Assembly (NCBI GenBank): GCA_947474275.1
Contig: CANJHY010000091.1
Coordinates: 1 to 18,342, forward strand
Length of the DNA: 18,342 bases
Direction of reading: 5' to 3'
Source: PALSA-1004 sp947474275
GTDB taxonomy: Bacteria; Pseudomonadota; Gammaproteobacteria; Burkholderiales; SG8-41
The notes under the pieces were generated by a model that was not told the DNA's origin, searched no databases, and was given only the letters and a program-made list of their open reading frames with translations. Below are positions 1-7,040 of this stretch, in pieces. Every line of letters begins with the position of its first letter. Positions within the stretch are counted from its first letter, which is position 1. Made by a program: the position numbers and the translations under genes.

Positions 1-32
1 AATGTCGACGGTGGTTTGTCCGGCGTCTTGTA

Positions 33-1349
33 GTGCCGCCTGAACGACCGCCTGCCGGGCCCGCCGCTGGTATCGCGGCGTGGCTGCTGGTCGCGGTGGC
101 CGTGCTGTCGGTGGTGGGCGACGTTTTGCCCGCTTATCCGGACTGGATCACTGGCGTCATCGGCTGGATTGCGTGCGCTTTGCTGTGGCCGCGGATCAAA
201 TCCGCGCAACAGCGCCTGGTGCTTGCGTTGGCAGTGTGCGGCGCCGCCGGCATCGCGTGGGGCATGTGGTGTGGACATGCCGGTTTCGTCAGCCGCGCGC
301 TGACCCAGAACATTCCGCTGGTCGGTCTGCTGATCGCGGTCGCTTTCCTGCAACTGATCAGCACGCGCAGCGGCGGCCGCGAAGAAAAACTCTCGACTGG
401 CCGCTACGCGTTGTTGCGCACGCTGTTCGGCATTCAATTATTCGGCGCGGTGATCAATTTCTCGGCGGTCGCGATATTCGCCGACCGGCTGTCTGCGCGC
501 ACGCGTTTGTCGATGGACCAGGCGACGGGGCTGACGCAGGCCTTCATCAGCGGCGCATTGTGGTCGCCTTTTTACGGTTCGATGGCGGTGGCGTTCACTT
601 TCGCGCCGCAGGCGAGCCTGACCGTACTGGTCAGCATGGGCCTGCCGGTGGCGCTGTGCGGCATCCTCATTACATGGCTGACGCTGTCGTCGAAACGCCA
701 TGGCTATGCCGCCGATTTCGCCGGCTATCCGTTGCATCTCGAGGCGCTGCTGGTGCCCGGCCTGCTGGCGATTGCAGTGCTGGTCGCCCACGAAATCAAA
801 CCGGCGTGGTCGGTGCTGGCGATCATCACGTTGACAGCACCCGCAGTCACGGTTCTGACTTTGCTTGTGCGCGAAGGGAATCGCACCGGCGCCGCGCTGG
901 TGCGGTTAGTCCACGTGCGTTTGCCGGAGATGGCCGGCGAATTCGCCCTGTTCATGGGCGCTGGAGTGCTGTCGGCGGGCATGGCGGGCGTCATTGCGGC
1001 GCTCGATCTGCGTGTGCCTTTCGATCATTTCGGCGCGTTTGAAGCGAGCGTCACGGTCGGCGTCATCGTGCTCGTTGCGTGGGCGGGGTTCCATCCGGTC
1101 ATGCTATGCATGGTAGTGGGGCCGTGGATCGCGACGCTCAAACCTGACCCGACACTGCTCGCGATGACCATACTGATGCCGTGGGCGATAGGGCTGCCGG
1201 GCTGTCCGACGTCGAACACGGTGCTCTCGGTGCATGCGCGTTATCACGTCGGGATCGGAGAGCTCTTGCGCCGCAATCGCCTGTTCGGGTTGCAGATGTA
1301 CGTGCTGTGCGTAATCGTGCTGTATCTCTACGCATGGTCCGCCCGCTGA
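33..1349 (+). CDS. Polytopic inner-membrane protein, possible transporter, family not recognised
   Basis: A 438-residue protein that is almost entirely hydrophobic, with roughly 11-13 predicted membrane segments separated by short charged loops (for example around residues 108-122 and 218-228). Two stretches look conserved-like: GALWSPFYGS near residue 174 and GLPGCPTSN near residue 389, both rich in Gly/Pro/Ser in the way substrate-binding re-entrant loops of ion transporters often are. That comparison is inference and I cannot name the family. The GTG at 33 has no visible Shine-Dalgarno sequence, and the frame stays open to the left edge of the window, so the true start may lie outside. Another frame ends with TGA at 41-43, so an upstream gene might overlap this start. 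The SET-domain gene follows about 66 nt downstream on the same strand. Confidence 0.7.
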   Translation: MPPERPPAGPAAGIAAWLLVAVAVLSVVGDVLPAYPDWITGVIGWIACALLWPRIKSAQQRLVLALAVCGAAGIAWGMWCGHAGFVSRALTQNIPLVGLLIAVAFLQLISTRSGGREEKLSTGRYALLRTLFGIQLFGAVINFSAVAIFADRLSARTRLSMDQATGLTQAFISGALWSPFYGSMAVAFTFAPQASLTVLVSMGLPVALCGILITWLTLSSKRHGYAADFAGYPLHLEALLVPGLLAIAVLVAHEIKPAWSVLAIITLTAPAVTVLTLLVREGNRTGAALVRLVHVRLPEMAGEFALFMGAGVLSAGMAGVIAALDLRVPFDHFGAFEASVTVGVIVLVAWAGFHPVMLCMVVGPWIATLKPDPTLLAMTILMPWAIGLPGCPTSNTVLSVHARYHVGIGELLRRNRLFGLQMYVLCVIVLYLYAWSAR

Positions 1350-1379
1350 GATTCCCGTATGCGGATTGCGGCAATTGGT

Positions 1380-1385
1380 TAAAAT
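1380..1385 (+). promoter_or_regulatory. Possible -10 box of the SET-domain gene
   Basis: TAAAAT lies between the end of the membrane-protein gene and the SET-domain gene. Transcription would start near 1392, after the first in-frame ATG at 1386 but before those at 1401 and 1416. No convincing -35 hexamer is seen at 16-18 nt spacing, so this is weak. Confidence 0.3.
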
Positions 1386-1415
1386 ATGCGCCTTCCAATC
1401 ATGGGAATTATCAGC

Positions 1416-1883
1416 ATGCCTGCCAAGAAGTCGAGCAAGACCAGCGGCCGCATCATCAGCGTGCGCGGCTCCGCGATCCACGGGCGCGGTGTGTTTGCCG
1501 TCCGCGATATCGCCAAGGGCGAACGCATCATTGAATACAAGGGCAGGCTCATCACCGAGGCCGCGGCCGACGAGCGTTACGGCGACGACGAGGGCAATCA
1601 CACCTTCCTGTTCCTGCTCGACAACGACATGGTGATCGATGGCAATCACGGCAGCAATTCGGCGCGCTGGATCAACCACAGTTGCCGCCCGAATTGCGAG
1701 CCGATGGAAGAAGGCAACCGCCTTTATATCGAAGCGATCCGCAATATCAAGGCCGGCGATGAACTCTCGTATGAATATAACCTGGTGATTGAGGACCGCT
1801 ATACCCCGGCGATCAAGCGGCTCTACGCATGTCGTTGCGGCACCGCCAAATGCCATGGCACTTTCCTGGCGGCACGGCGTTAG
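1416..1883 (+). CDS. SET-domain protein (putative protein-lysine N-methyltransferase)
   Basis: A compact SET-domain protein of 155 residues counted from the ATG at 1416. In-frame ATGs at 1386 and 1401 would add 10 or 5 residues. I prefer 1416 because the protein then begins with a basic MPAKKSSKTSGR segment and a possible -10 box at 1380-1385 would exclude 1386 from the transcript. Visible family signatures are the N-terminal GRGVFAVRDIAKGERIIEY block (residues 23-41), the catalytic RWINHSCRPNCE (84-95), GDELSYEYN (114-122), and a post-SET CRCGTAKC (139-146). The CxCx4C of the post-SET segment plus the Cys of NHSC can bind zinc in known SET enzymes. SET enzymes transfer methyl groups from S-adenosylmethionine to lysine side chains. 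The substrate here is unknown; DNA-binding or ribosomal proteins are possible. No adjacent partner gene is evident. Confidence 0.88.
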   Translation: MPAKKSSKTSGRIISVRGSAIHGRGVFAVRDIAKGERIIEYKGRLITEAAADERYGDDEGNHTFLFLLDNDMVIDGNHGSNSARWINHSCRPNCEPMEEGNRLYIEAIRNIKAGDELSYEYNLVIEDRYTPAIKRLYACRCGTAKCHGTFLAARR

Positions 1884-1896
1884 AAGACGGCCGCGG

Positions 1897-2859
1897 TTAT
1901 TCCGATTTAACGCCGGCTTTGCGCACGACGTTCTGCCACACCCCGATTTCGTTCTTGATCAACGCGGCGAATTGCTCGGGCGTGCCGCCCGCTGCCGTGA
2001 CGCCGTCGCCCGCCAGCTTCTCCTGCATCTCTTTCGACTGCACGATTTTGTTGAGGTCGCCATTGATACGCTCGAGTATCGGCTTCGGCAGGCCTTTCGG
2101 TGCAATGAGGCCATGCCACTGGGTCACCGCATAATCCTTGAGTCCCGATTCTGCGACGGTCGGAATTTCCGGCGCGGCAGTCGTCCGCTTGGGCGTCGTT
2201 ACCGCGAGCGCCCGCAGGCGGCCGTTTTTGGTTTGCGGCAGGGTCGCGGTGATGCTGCCGAACAGCAATTGCACCTGGCCGGCGATCAGATCGCTCAGTG
2301 CGGGCCCGAGCCCTTTGTAGGGGACGTGTACCATTTTGATGCCCGCCATGTCGGCGAATAATTCGCTGGATAGATGGATGACCCCACCGGTTCCACCCGA
2401 CGCATAGATGAGTTGCTGCGGCCGGGCCCTGCCGAGCGCGATCAATTGCTTCACATTGACGGCCGGCAGCGATGGATGAGTCACGAGCAGCAGCGGGCCC
2501 TGCGAGAGTTGTATTACCGGTGTGATGTCGTGTAGCGGATCGAAAGCGATTTTGTACAGGCTGGGGCTGATCGAATACGTGGTCGCTACCATGACGAACG
2601 TGTAACCGTCAGGCGGCGCGCGCACCCCGATTTCGGTGCCGACCGTGCCGCCGGCGCCGGGCCGGTTGTCGACGATGACTTGCTGGCCGAGTGTCTCCGT
2701 CATTTTTTGCGCGGCGACGCGCGCAATGAAGTCTATCCCACCGCCGGGCGCGAACGGCGCGATGATGCGAACCGGCTTGCTCGGGTAAGGCTGTGCGACG
2801 GCAGAGTTCGCGCCGCCGGCCAATATGACGCAGGCCAGCGGCGTGACAAGATGCCGCAC
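1897..2859 (-). CDS. Bug/TctC-family periplasmic substrate-binding protein (tandem copy 2)
   Basis: A 320-residue receptor of the tripartite tricarboxylate transporter family. The signal peptide MRHLVTPLACVILAGGANSA ends in AVA before QPYPSKP, predicting cleavage near residue 22. The mature part carries the Bug hallmarks YPSKPVRIIAPFAPGGG, VDNRPGAGG and PPDGYT, and ends in the usual helical tail (EQFAALIKNEIGVWQNVV). It starts with GTG one nucleotide after the TAA of the upstream paralogue (TAA-C-GTG), which implies translational coupling. No strong Shine-Dalgarno sequence precedes it. It is close to its neighbour over the whole length, about two thirds identical by eye, so the pair is a tandem duplication. 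No TctA or TctB gene is adjacent. It converges with the SET-domain gene, 13 nt away, with no clear terminator between them. Confidence 0.93.
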   Translation of the reverse strand: MRHLVTPLACVILAGGANSAVAQPYPSKPVRIIAPFAPGGGIDFIARVAAQKMTETLGQQVIVDNRPGAGGTVGTEIGVRAPPDGYTFVMVATTYSISPSLYKIAFDPLHDITPVIQLSQGPLLLVTHPSLPAVNVKQLIALGRARPQQLIYASGGTGGVIHLSSELFADMAGIKMVHVPYKGLGPALSDLIAGQVQLLFGSITATLPQTKNGRLRALAVTTPKRTTAAPEIPTVAESGLKDYAVTQWHGLIAPKGLPKPILERINGDLNKIVQSKEMQEKLAGDGVTAAGGTPEQFAALIKNEIGVWQNVVRKAGVKSE

Positions 2860-2860
2860 G

Positions 2861-3826
2861 TTACTCGGCTTTGACGCCGGCTTTTTTTACGACCGCGCGC
2901 CAGACGTCGATGTCCTTCTTGATCAAGGCGGCGAACTGCTCGGGGGTGCCGCCAGCCGCTGATACTCCGTCTGCGGCGAGACGGTCCTGCATGTCCTTCG
3001 CCTGCAGTGCCTTGTTGAGCTCGCCGTTGACGCGGTCTAGGATGGGCCGCGGCAGGGCTTTCGGTGCAATCAGGCCGTGCCACAGGATGACTTCATAGTC
3101 CTTGAGCCCGGATTCCATGATCGTCGGCACGGTGGGCGCGGCAGCGATGCGTTTGGCAGTAGTCACCGCGATCGCGCGCAGGCGGCCGCTGCTCAATTGC
3201 GGCATGGTCACGCCGACGCTGCCGAACAGGATCTGCACCTGGCCGGCCATCGTATCGGTCAGCGCCGGGCCCGTGCCCTTGTACGGGATGTGGATCATCT
3301 TGATGCCCGCCATGTCGGCGAACAACTCGGTGGCAAGTTGCGTGATGCTGCCGGCGCCGCTGGATGCGAAAGTCAGCTGGCCCGGCTTGGCTTTGGCGAG
3401 CGCAATGAGTTCCTTGATGTTCTTGACCGGCAGCGAAGGATGCACGACGACCAGGAAAGGCCCCTGCGACAACTGGATCACCGGCGTGATGTCGTTGATC
3501 GGGTCGAAATTGAGTTTGAACAGGCTGGGGTTCACCGCGTAGCTGCCCGCGATGAGCGTGAAGGTATAGCCGTCGGGCGGCGATTTCGCGCCAATTTCCG
3601 CGCCCAGTACTCCGCCAGCGCCGGGACGGTTATCGACGACCGCCTGCTGGCCCAGCGATTCGGTCATTTTCTGCGCCGCGACGCGCGCAATCAGGTCGGT
3701 GCCGCCGCCGGGCGCGAACGGCGCGACGATACGTATCGGTTTGCTCGGATAGGCCTGGCCGAATGCCGCAGTGGCGGCGCCGGCGCACAAAATCGCGGCG
3801 AGGGAGGTGATAATGCGCTGTGTCAT
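2861..3826 (-). CDS. Bug/TctC-family periplasmic substrate-binding protein (tandem copy 1)
   Basis: A 321-residue Bug receptor. The open frame runs upstream to 4450, but the real start is the ATG at 3826. It is preceded by AAGGA at a normal distance and opens a good signal peptide (MTQRIITSLAAILCAGAATA, cleavage after AFG near residue 23). The mature protein shows AYPSKPIRIVAPFAPGGG, VDNRPGAGG, PPDGYTF and IPYKGTGPALTD, which line the ligand cleft in characterised Bug proteins. Members bind carboxylates such as citrate, glutamate, nicotinate or terephthalate; the ligand here cannot be read from sequence. It is probably co-transcribed with the paralogue that follows it. The divergent metallopeptidase gene begins 75 nt away. 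Confidence 0.93.
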   Translation of the reverse strand: MTQRIITSLAAILCAGAATAAFGQAYPSKPIRIVAPFAPGGGTDLIARVAAQKMTESLGQQAVVDNRPGAGGVLGAEIGAKSPPDGYTFTLIAGSYAVNPSLFKLNFDPINDITPVIQLSQGPFLVVVHPSLPVKNIKELIALAKAKPGQLTFASSGAGSITQLATELFADMAGIKMIHIPYKGTGPALTDTMAGQVQILFGSVGVTMPQLSSGRLRAIAVTTAKRIAAAPTVPTIMESGLKDYEVILWHGLIAPKALPRPILDRVNGELNKALQAKDMQDRLAADGVSAAGGTPEQFAALIKKDIDVWRAVVKKAGVKAE

Positions 3827-3901
3827 GAGATATTCCTTGATTGGTCGGTCAAAAATGGATTTTAAGTCCAAGGCATGGCATTGAGCCAGTCCAGCTGAAT
3901 T
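3827..3901. promoter_or_regulatory. Divergent intergenic region with candidate promoters
   Basis: This 75-nt gap separates the divergent Bug pair and metallopeptidase gene and must carry control signals for both unless they are read from elsewhere. On the minus strand a TAAAAT (complement of 3859-3864) is a possible -10 box, about 33 nt before the Bug start, but its -35 match is poor. The Shine-Dalgarno sequence of the Bug gene (complement of about 3834-3838) also lies here. Confidence 0.3.
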
Positions 3902-4669
3902 ATGGCCCGCATTATACGTATCGGATTGCTGTTCTTCGTCCTTGTCGTGGTGGCACAGGGGGCGTGGATCGCACGCGCCCGCACCACGGACTGGAAAGAG
4001 CCGCTGCGCGTTGTCGTCTATCCGATCAACGGCGACGGCAGTGCCGCCGCCGACGCTTATATCCAGAAGCTGCCGCAGAACAGTTTCGAGCCGCTGGCGC
4101 TCTATATGCGCGAACAGGCGCGAGTTCACGGCTTGCCGCTGCGCGTGCCGGTAGAGATGTACATGGCGCCGCGAGTGAACGCGGTGCCGCCGGAGTCGCC
4201 GCGCCAGGGCAGCCGCATCGAAGTGATGTTGTGGAGTCTGCAACTGCGCTTCTGGGCGTGGCGCAACGACGCCTACAGCGGTCCCAAGCCGCACGTGCGC
4301 ATGTTCATCAAATATTTTGCGCCGCGAACCGACGTGCCGCTGCGGCACTCGGTGGGGCTGCGCCAAGGCCTGATCGGCGTCGTTAACGCGTTCGCGAGCG
4401 CGGACATGGAAGGCAGTAACCATGTGGTGATTGCGCACGAACTGCTGCATACCTTCGGCGCCACCGACAAATATGATCCCGCCACCAACCAGCCGTTATA
4501 TCCCGAAGGCTATGCCGAGCCGAACGCCAACCCGCGATTGCCGCAAAGCAAGGCTGAAATCATGGCCGGGCGCATCCCGCTGTCGCCGACGCAGGCGGAG
4601 ACACCGGGCGGGCTTGATGAAACGGTGATAGGTGCGACGACTGCGAGAGAGATTAGCTGGGCGAAGTAG
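3902..4669 (+). CDS. Membrane-anchored zinc metallopeptidase-like protein (HExxHxxGxxD)
   Basis: A 255-residue protein with an N-terminal hydrophobic segment (residues 4-23) that serves as a signal anchor or uncleaved signal, placing the rest in the periplasm. The centre carries HELLHTFGATD at 179-189. The two His (179, 183) would bind zinc, Glu180 would be the catalytic base, and Asp189 sits where metzincins have the third ligand. A following IMAG (220-223) resembles a metzincin Met-turn, giving an overall arrangement like snapalysin. That is my inference from motif spacing. Outside the motif the protein is unfamiliar, apart from recurring aromatic residues such as the RFWAWRNDAY stretch. 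No partner or inhibitor gene is adjacent. The start lacks a strong Shine-Dalgarno sequence. Its stop codon is followed at once by a heptamer repeat. Substrate unknown. Confidence 0.8.
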   Translation: MARIIRIGLLFFVLVVVAQGAWIARARTTDWKEPLRVVVYPINGDGSAAADAYIQKLPQNSFEPLALYMREQARVHGLPLRVPVEMYMAPRVNAVPPESPRQGSRIEVMLWSLQLRFWAWRNDAYSGPKPHVRMFIKYFAPRTDVPLRHSVGLRQGLIGVVNAFASADMEGSNHVVIAHELLHTFGATDKYDPATNQPLYPEGYAEPNANPRLPQSKAEIMAGRIPLSPTQAETPGGLDETVIGATTAREISWAK

Positions 4670-4670
4670 A

Positions 4671-4713
4671 GAGGCTAGAGGCTAGAGGCTAGAGGCTAGA
4701 GGCGAGAGGGGGG
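4671..4713 (+). repeat. Heptamer tandem repeat (dispersed repeat family, copy 1)
   Basis: Four perfect head-to-tail copies of gaggcta (4671-4698), one variant gaggcga (4699-4705) and a G-rich tail. The array starts one base after the metallopeptidase stop codon. Its 3' part, agaggcgagaggggg (4698-4712), recurs exactly at 6977-6991 in the same orientation. The strand is almost purely purine. The rest of the gap to 4851 holds no gene, only a weak 5-bp hairpin at 4835-4847. Confidence 0.85.
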
Positions 4714-4851
4714 CTGAAATTTTCAAGACTTTACCCACAACCTCAGGTGTGGCCCCCATGTCGCGTGAATGTGAACATCGGTGGCGCGGAACCAATGCCA
4801 CGAGTCCACCGCGTACTGTTGTTCCAACAAATTGAGTCTTCGAGACTTGTG

Positions 4852-5856
4852 CTACTGCACGGACAAGTTGGCTTTCTTTAACACTTCACCCCATCGGGAG
4901 TCCTCGTTGGCGAGGAATCGCCGGAACTCATCGGGCGTGTTCGTAATTGCTTCGATATCCAGGCGCTCAAATCGCTCACGCACGTTGGGGTCTACGACGA
5001 TGCGAACCAACTCCGAATTCAGGCGGGCTACAACTCGGGCATCCATTTTGGCAGGCCCCAAAACCCCAATCCAGTGGACTACGGTAAGGCCTTTTAACCC
5101 CGATTCCTCGAACGTCGGAATCGTCGAGAATGCCTCGCTGCGCCGGTTATTGGCGACAGCGATAGTTGTGATTTTGCCGTTTTTTATGAATGGCGCTGCT
5201 GCGGCCATGCTTGCAAATGCTAATGGAATATGCCCTCCGGCCAGATCAGTGAGCGCTGGACCAGTGCCTTTATATGGAGCGTGAACCAATGACACGCCGC
5301 CGAGTACGTTAATCATTTCAATCGCAAGGTGGGTGGCTGTGCCCATACCCCCGGATCCCGCAGTCAGTTTGCCCGGTGAGAATTTTGCCTGACTGATTAG
5401 TTCCTTCACCGATTTGACGTTCGAATCGAGACTCGAAAACAGGTACATTGGCGTAACACCGATCAGCGTAATCGCCGAGAAATCATTGACCGGGTGATAC
5501 CCCACAGACTTTTGCAGGTGGGGGTTAATAACGTGTGGGAGCGCCGAGAGAATAAGTGTGTATCCATCCGGGGCCGCGCGCGCGGCGATCATTGTGCCAA
5601 TGATGGTTCCTGCACCGGGCCGATTATCAATGATGAATGGCTGGCCCATGCGCTGCTGCAATTTTTCAGTGAGGACGCGTGCAATGACGTCGCCACTGCC
5701 GCCGGGGACATTTGGAACGATAAAGCGTACCGATTTGGTTGGATACGGTTGAGCAAATACGGATGCCGTCAGCAGCGTCAGGAAGACGGTCGCAAGGCTG
5801 CTGCCAACGCGAAAATCTCGACGAAGACTAATAAAATTAGAACAGTTGATGTGCAT
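4852..5856 (-). CDS. Bug/TctC-family periplasmic substrate-binding protein next to a dioxygenase gene
   Basis: A 334-residue Bug receptor. I choose the ATG at 5856, with GGGAG 10 nt upstream, over an ATG at 5901 that has no ribosome-binding site. The signal peptide is long, with hydrophobic core SSLATVFLTLLTAS and cleavage after VFA. Family marks are YPTKSVRFIVPNVPGGSGD, IDNRPGAGT, APDGYT and APYKGTGPALTD. It is clearly more distant from the other four receptors in this window than the tandem pair are from each other. Codon use is less GC-rich than in flanking genes: the 60-base block 5161-5220 has 28 G/C by hand count, although 5521-5580 has 36. It follows the TauD-like gene by 99 nt on the same strand, so the two are probably one transcript. 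It likely captures the substrate, or a precursor, of that oxygenase. Confidence 0.92.
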   Translation of the reverse strand: MHINCSNFISLRRDFRVGSSLATVFLTLLTASVFAQPYPTKSVRFIVPNVPGGSGDVIARVLTEKLQQRMGQPFIIDNRPGAGTIIGTMIAARAAPDGYTLILSALPHVINPHLQKSVGYHPVNDFSAITLIGVTPMYLFSSLDSNVKSVKELISQAKFSPGKLTAGSGGMGTATHLAIEMINVLGGVSLVHAPYKGTGPALTDLAGGHIPLAFASMAAAAPFIKNGKITTIAVANNRRSEAFSTIPTFEESGLKGLTVVHWIGVLGPAKMDARVVARLNSELVRIVVDPNVRERFERLDIEAITNTPDEFRRFLANEDSRWGEVLKKANLSVQ

Positions 5857-5955
5857 TAATCTAAAACTCCCGCACGCAAAATTACGAACTGGAACGGACA
5901 TCGGTAATCGACGCTGTCGGGCGGTCTGAACCGGGGGTATCGTTGTGTGGTGGCG

Positions 5956-6831
5956 CTAGGAGGTTCCGTAGGGCTGCGTTCCGCGCAGACTGACTCGATG
6001 CATCCGGCGGTGCTGCTCTGGAGCATAGTCGAAATGAGCAATGTGCTGGGTTTGCGTGTTATCCCAGATGACGAGATCACCTGCCTGCCACTTATGGCGG
6101 TAGATGAAATCCGGACGAATGAGATGATCGAACAGTAGGTTGAGGTGCCGCTCACTCTCGGCCTTGTCCATCCCTGGAATGCTTATTGTGTAGGCACGAT
6201 CGACAAATATGCAGGTCTTGTCGCAAAACGGATGCTGGCGGAAGATCGGATGCTCTATGTCCTTGACCTTGTCAATCTGCTCCTGAGTTGGTGGTTTTCT
6301 CTTGCTTCCTGCCGTGTGTCTCGCATTGGAGCGAGACAGGTAACTGTGCACCGCATTCTTACCTTTGAGTGTGGCTTGCAATTCTGGCGAGAGCGTGTCG
6401 TAGGCGAAGGCGGTGTTTACAAACGAGGTATCCCCGAGTGCACCCCCCTCGACTGCATGAGGCACTTCAACCGCATATAGCATTGACAAATAGGTGGGCT
6501 GCCGTGCGTATGACATATCCGTGTGCCACGAACTGCCAGCATCTACAATTCCAATAGGGGATCCATTTTCAATAATATTCGATACCACCAGTAGTTCCGG
6601 ATGCCCGGGAAGAAGGTACTGCGTAAGCAGATGTTCTTCGGGAGCGCCAAAGTAACGACCGAAGTCAACCTGCTGTCTCGGGGTCAGGTTCTGTCCGCGG
6701 AGGGTCACTACGGCCCGGTCATGGATTAAGCGACGCAACTGATCGATGACGTCGCCGCTTAGAGTATTGCTTACGTCCAGACCACTGACTTCGGCGCCTA
6801 GCGGCACTGTATCAATGAATTTTGTGCGCAT
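5956..6831 (-). CDS. TauD/TfdA-family Fe(II)/2-oxoglutarate-dependent dioxygenase
   Basis: A 291-residue enzyme of normal family length. The iron-binding triad is visible as HTD (His103, Asp105) in WHTDMSY and His263 in WDNTQTQHIAHFDY. The 2-oxoglutarate-binding Arg corresponds to Arg279 in RRMHRVSL. Family members hydroxylate substrates such as taurine, alkylsulfonates, phenoxyacetates or other carboxylates, releasing CO2 and succinate. The substrate is not deducible. No sulfonate ABC transporter is nearby, so taurine is not favoured; the neighbouring Bug receptor suggests a carboxylate. The ATG at 6831 has a strong GGGAGGGG Shine-Dalgarno sequence. Base composition is lower in GC than the surroundings (block 6241-6300 has 28 G/C of 60), which together with flanking repeats suggests acquisition as a cassette with the Bug gene. 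Confidence 0.93.
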   Translation of the reverse strand: MRTKFIDTVPLGAEVSGLDVSNTLSGDVIDQLRRLIHDRAVVTLRGQNLTPRQQVDFGRYFGAPEEHLLTQYLLPGHPELLVVSNIIENGSPIGIVDAGSSWHTDMSYARQPTYLSMLYAVEVPHAVEGGALGDTSFVNTAFAYDTLSPELQATLKGKNAVHSYLSRSNARHTAGSKRKPPTQEQIDKVKDIEHPIFRQHPFCDKTCIFVDRAYTISIPGMDKAESERHLNLLFDHLIRPDFIYRHKWQAGDLVIWDNTQTQHIAHFDYAPEQHRRMHRVSLRGTQPYGTS

Positions 6832-6960
6832 CGGAACCCCTCCCGGTATTTTTTTGTCTTTTCCTGTGTTTCAGCAACGTGTATTGCCGAAAGCAATTAA
6901 ATTCTAGCGTACCATAATAAATGAGTTCGGAGTCATTTGTCGCTTGGCCAAGCAAAGCGG
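6832..6960 (-). promoter_or_regulatory. AT-rich leader and probable promoter region of the dioxygenase operon
   Basis: This stretch is markedly AT-rich compared with the rest of the window and lies directly upstream of the dioxygenase start. On the minus strand a TAGAAT (complement of 6901-6906) could be a -10 box giving a leader of about 60 nt. No good -35 was found at the right spacing and no operator palindrome stands out. Confidence 0.35.
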
Positions 6961-6971
6961 GGAGAGACGCC

Positions 6972-7028
6972 AGGCGAGAGGCGAGAGGGGGAAATGTCTA
7001 TCGTCTATCCTGCTTCTTCATCTCTCGC
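6972..7028 (-). repeat. Heptamer-based dispersed repeat, copy 2
   Basis: On the plus strand it shows gcgagag twice (6974-6987) and gtctatc twice (6996-7009). Read on the minus strand, it begins 12 nt after the aminotransferase stop codon. Positions 7028-6996 match 14150-14182 at 30 of 33 bases. In the sense of the upstream gene, an initial GCGAGAG can pair with later CTCTCGC, so the RNA could form a hairpin at the mRNA 3' end. It shares a 15-base exact direct repeat with the array at 4671-4713. Confidence 0.85.
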
Positions 7029-7040
7029 GATTCTGCGAGC

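Noticed and set aside
3827..4450. Extended N-terminus of the Bug gene at 2861-3826
   Set aside because: It would run antisense through the metallopeptidase gene; the ATG at 3826 has AAGGA and a signal peptide.
4671..4713. CRISPR-like array
   Set aside because: The 7-nt units are directly adjacent with no spacers and there are no cas genes; it is a simple tandem repeat.
4834..4848. Hairpin agtct-tcg-agact as a terminator of the Bug gene at 4852
   Set aside because: The stem is only 5-6 bp and no U-run follows directly; too weak to annotate.
5956..6831. Assigning the dioxygenase as taurine dioxygenase TauD itself
   Set aside because: Only the family-wide iron and 2-oxoglutarate residues are visible, and no taurine transporter genes are adjacent.
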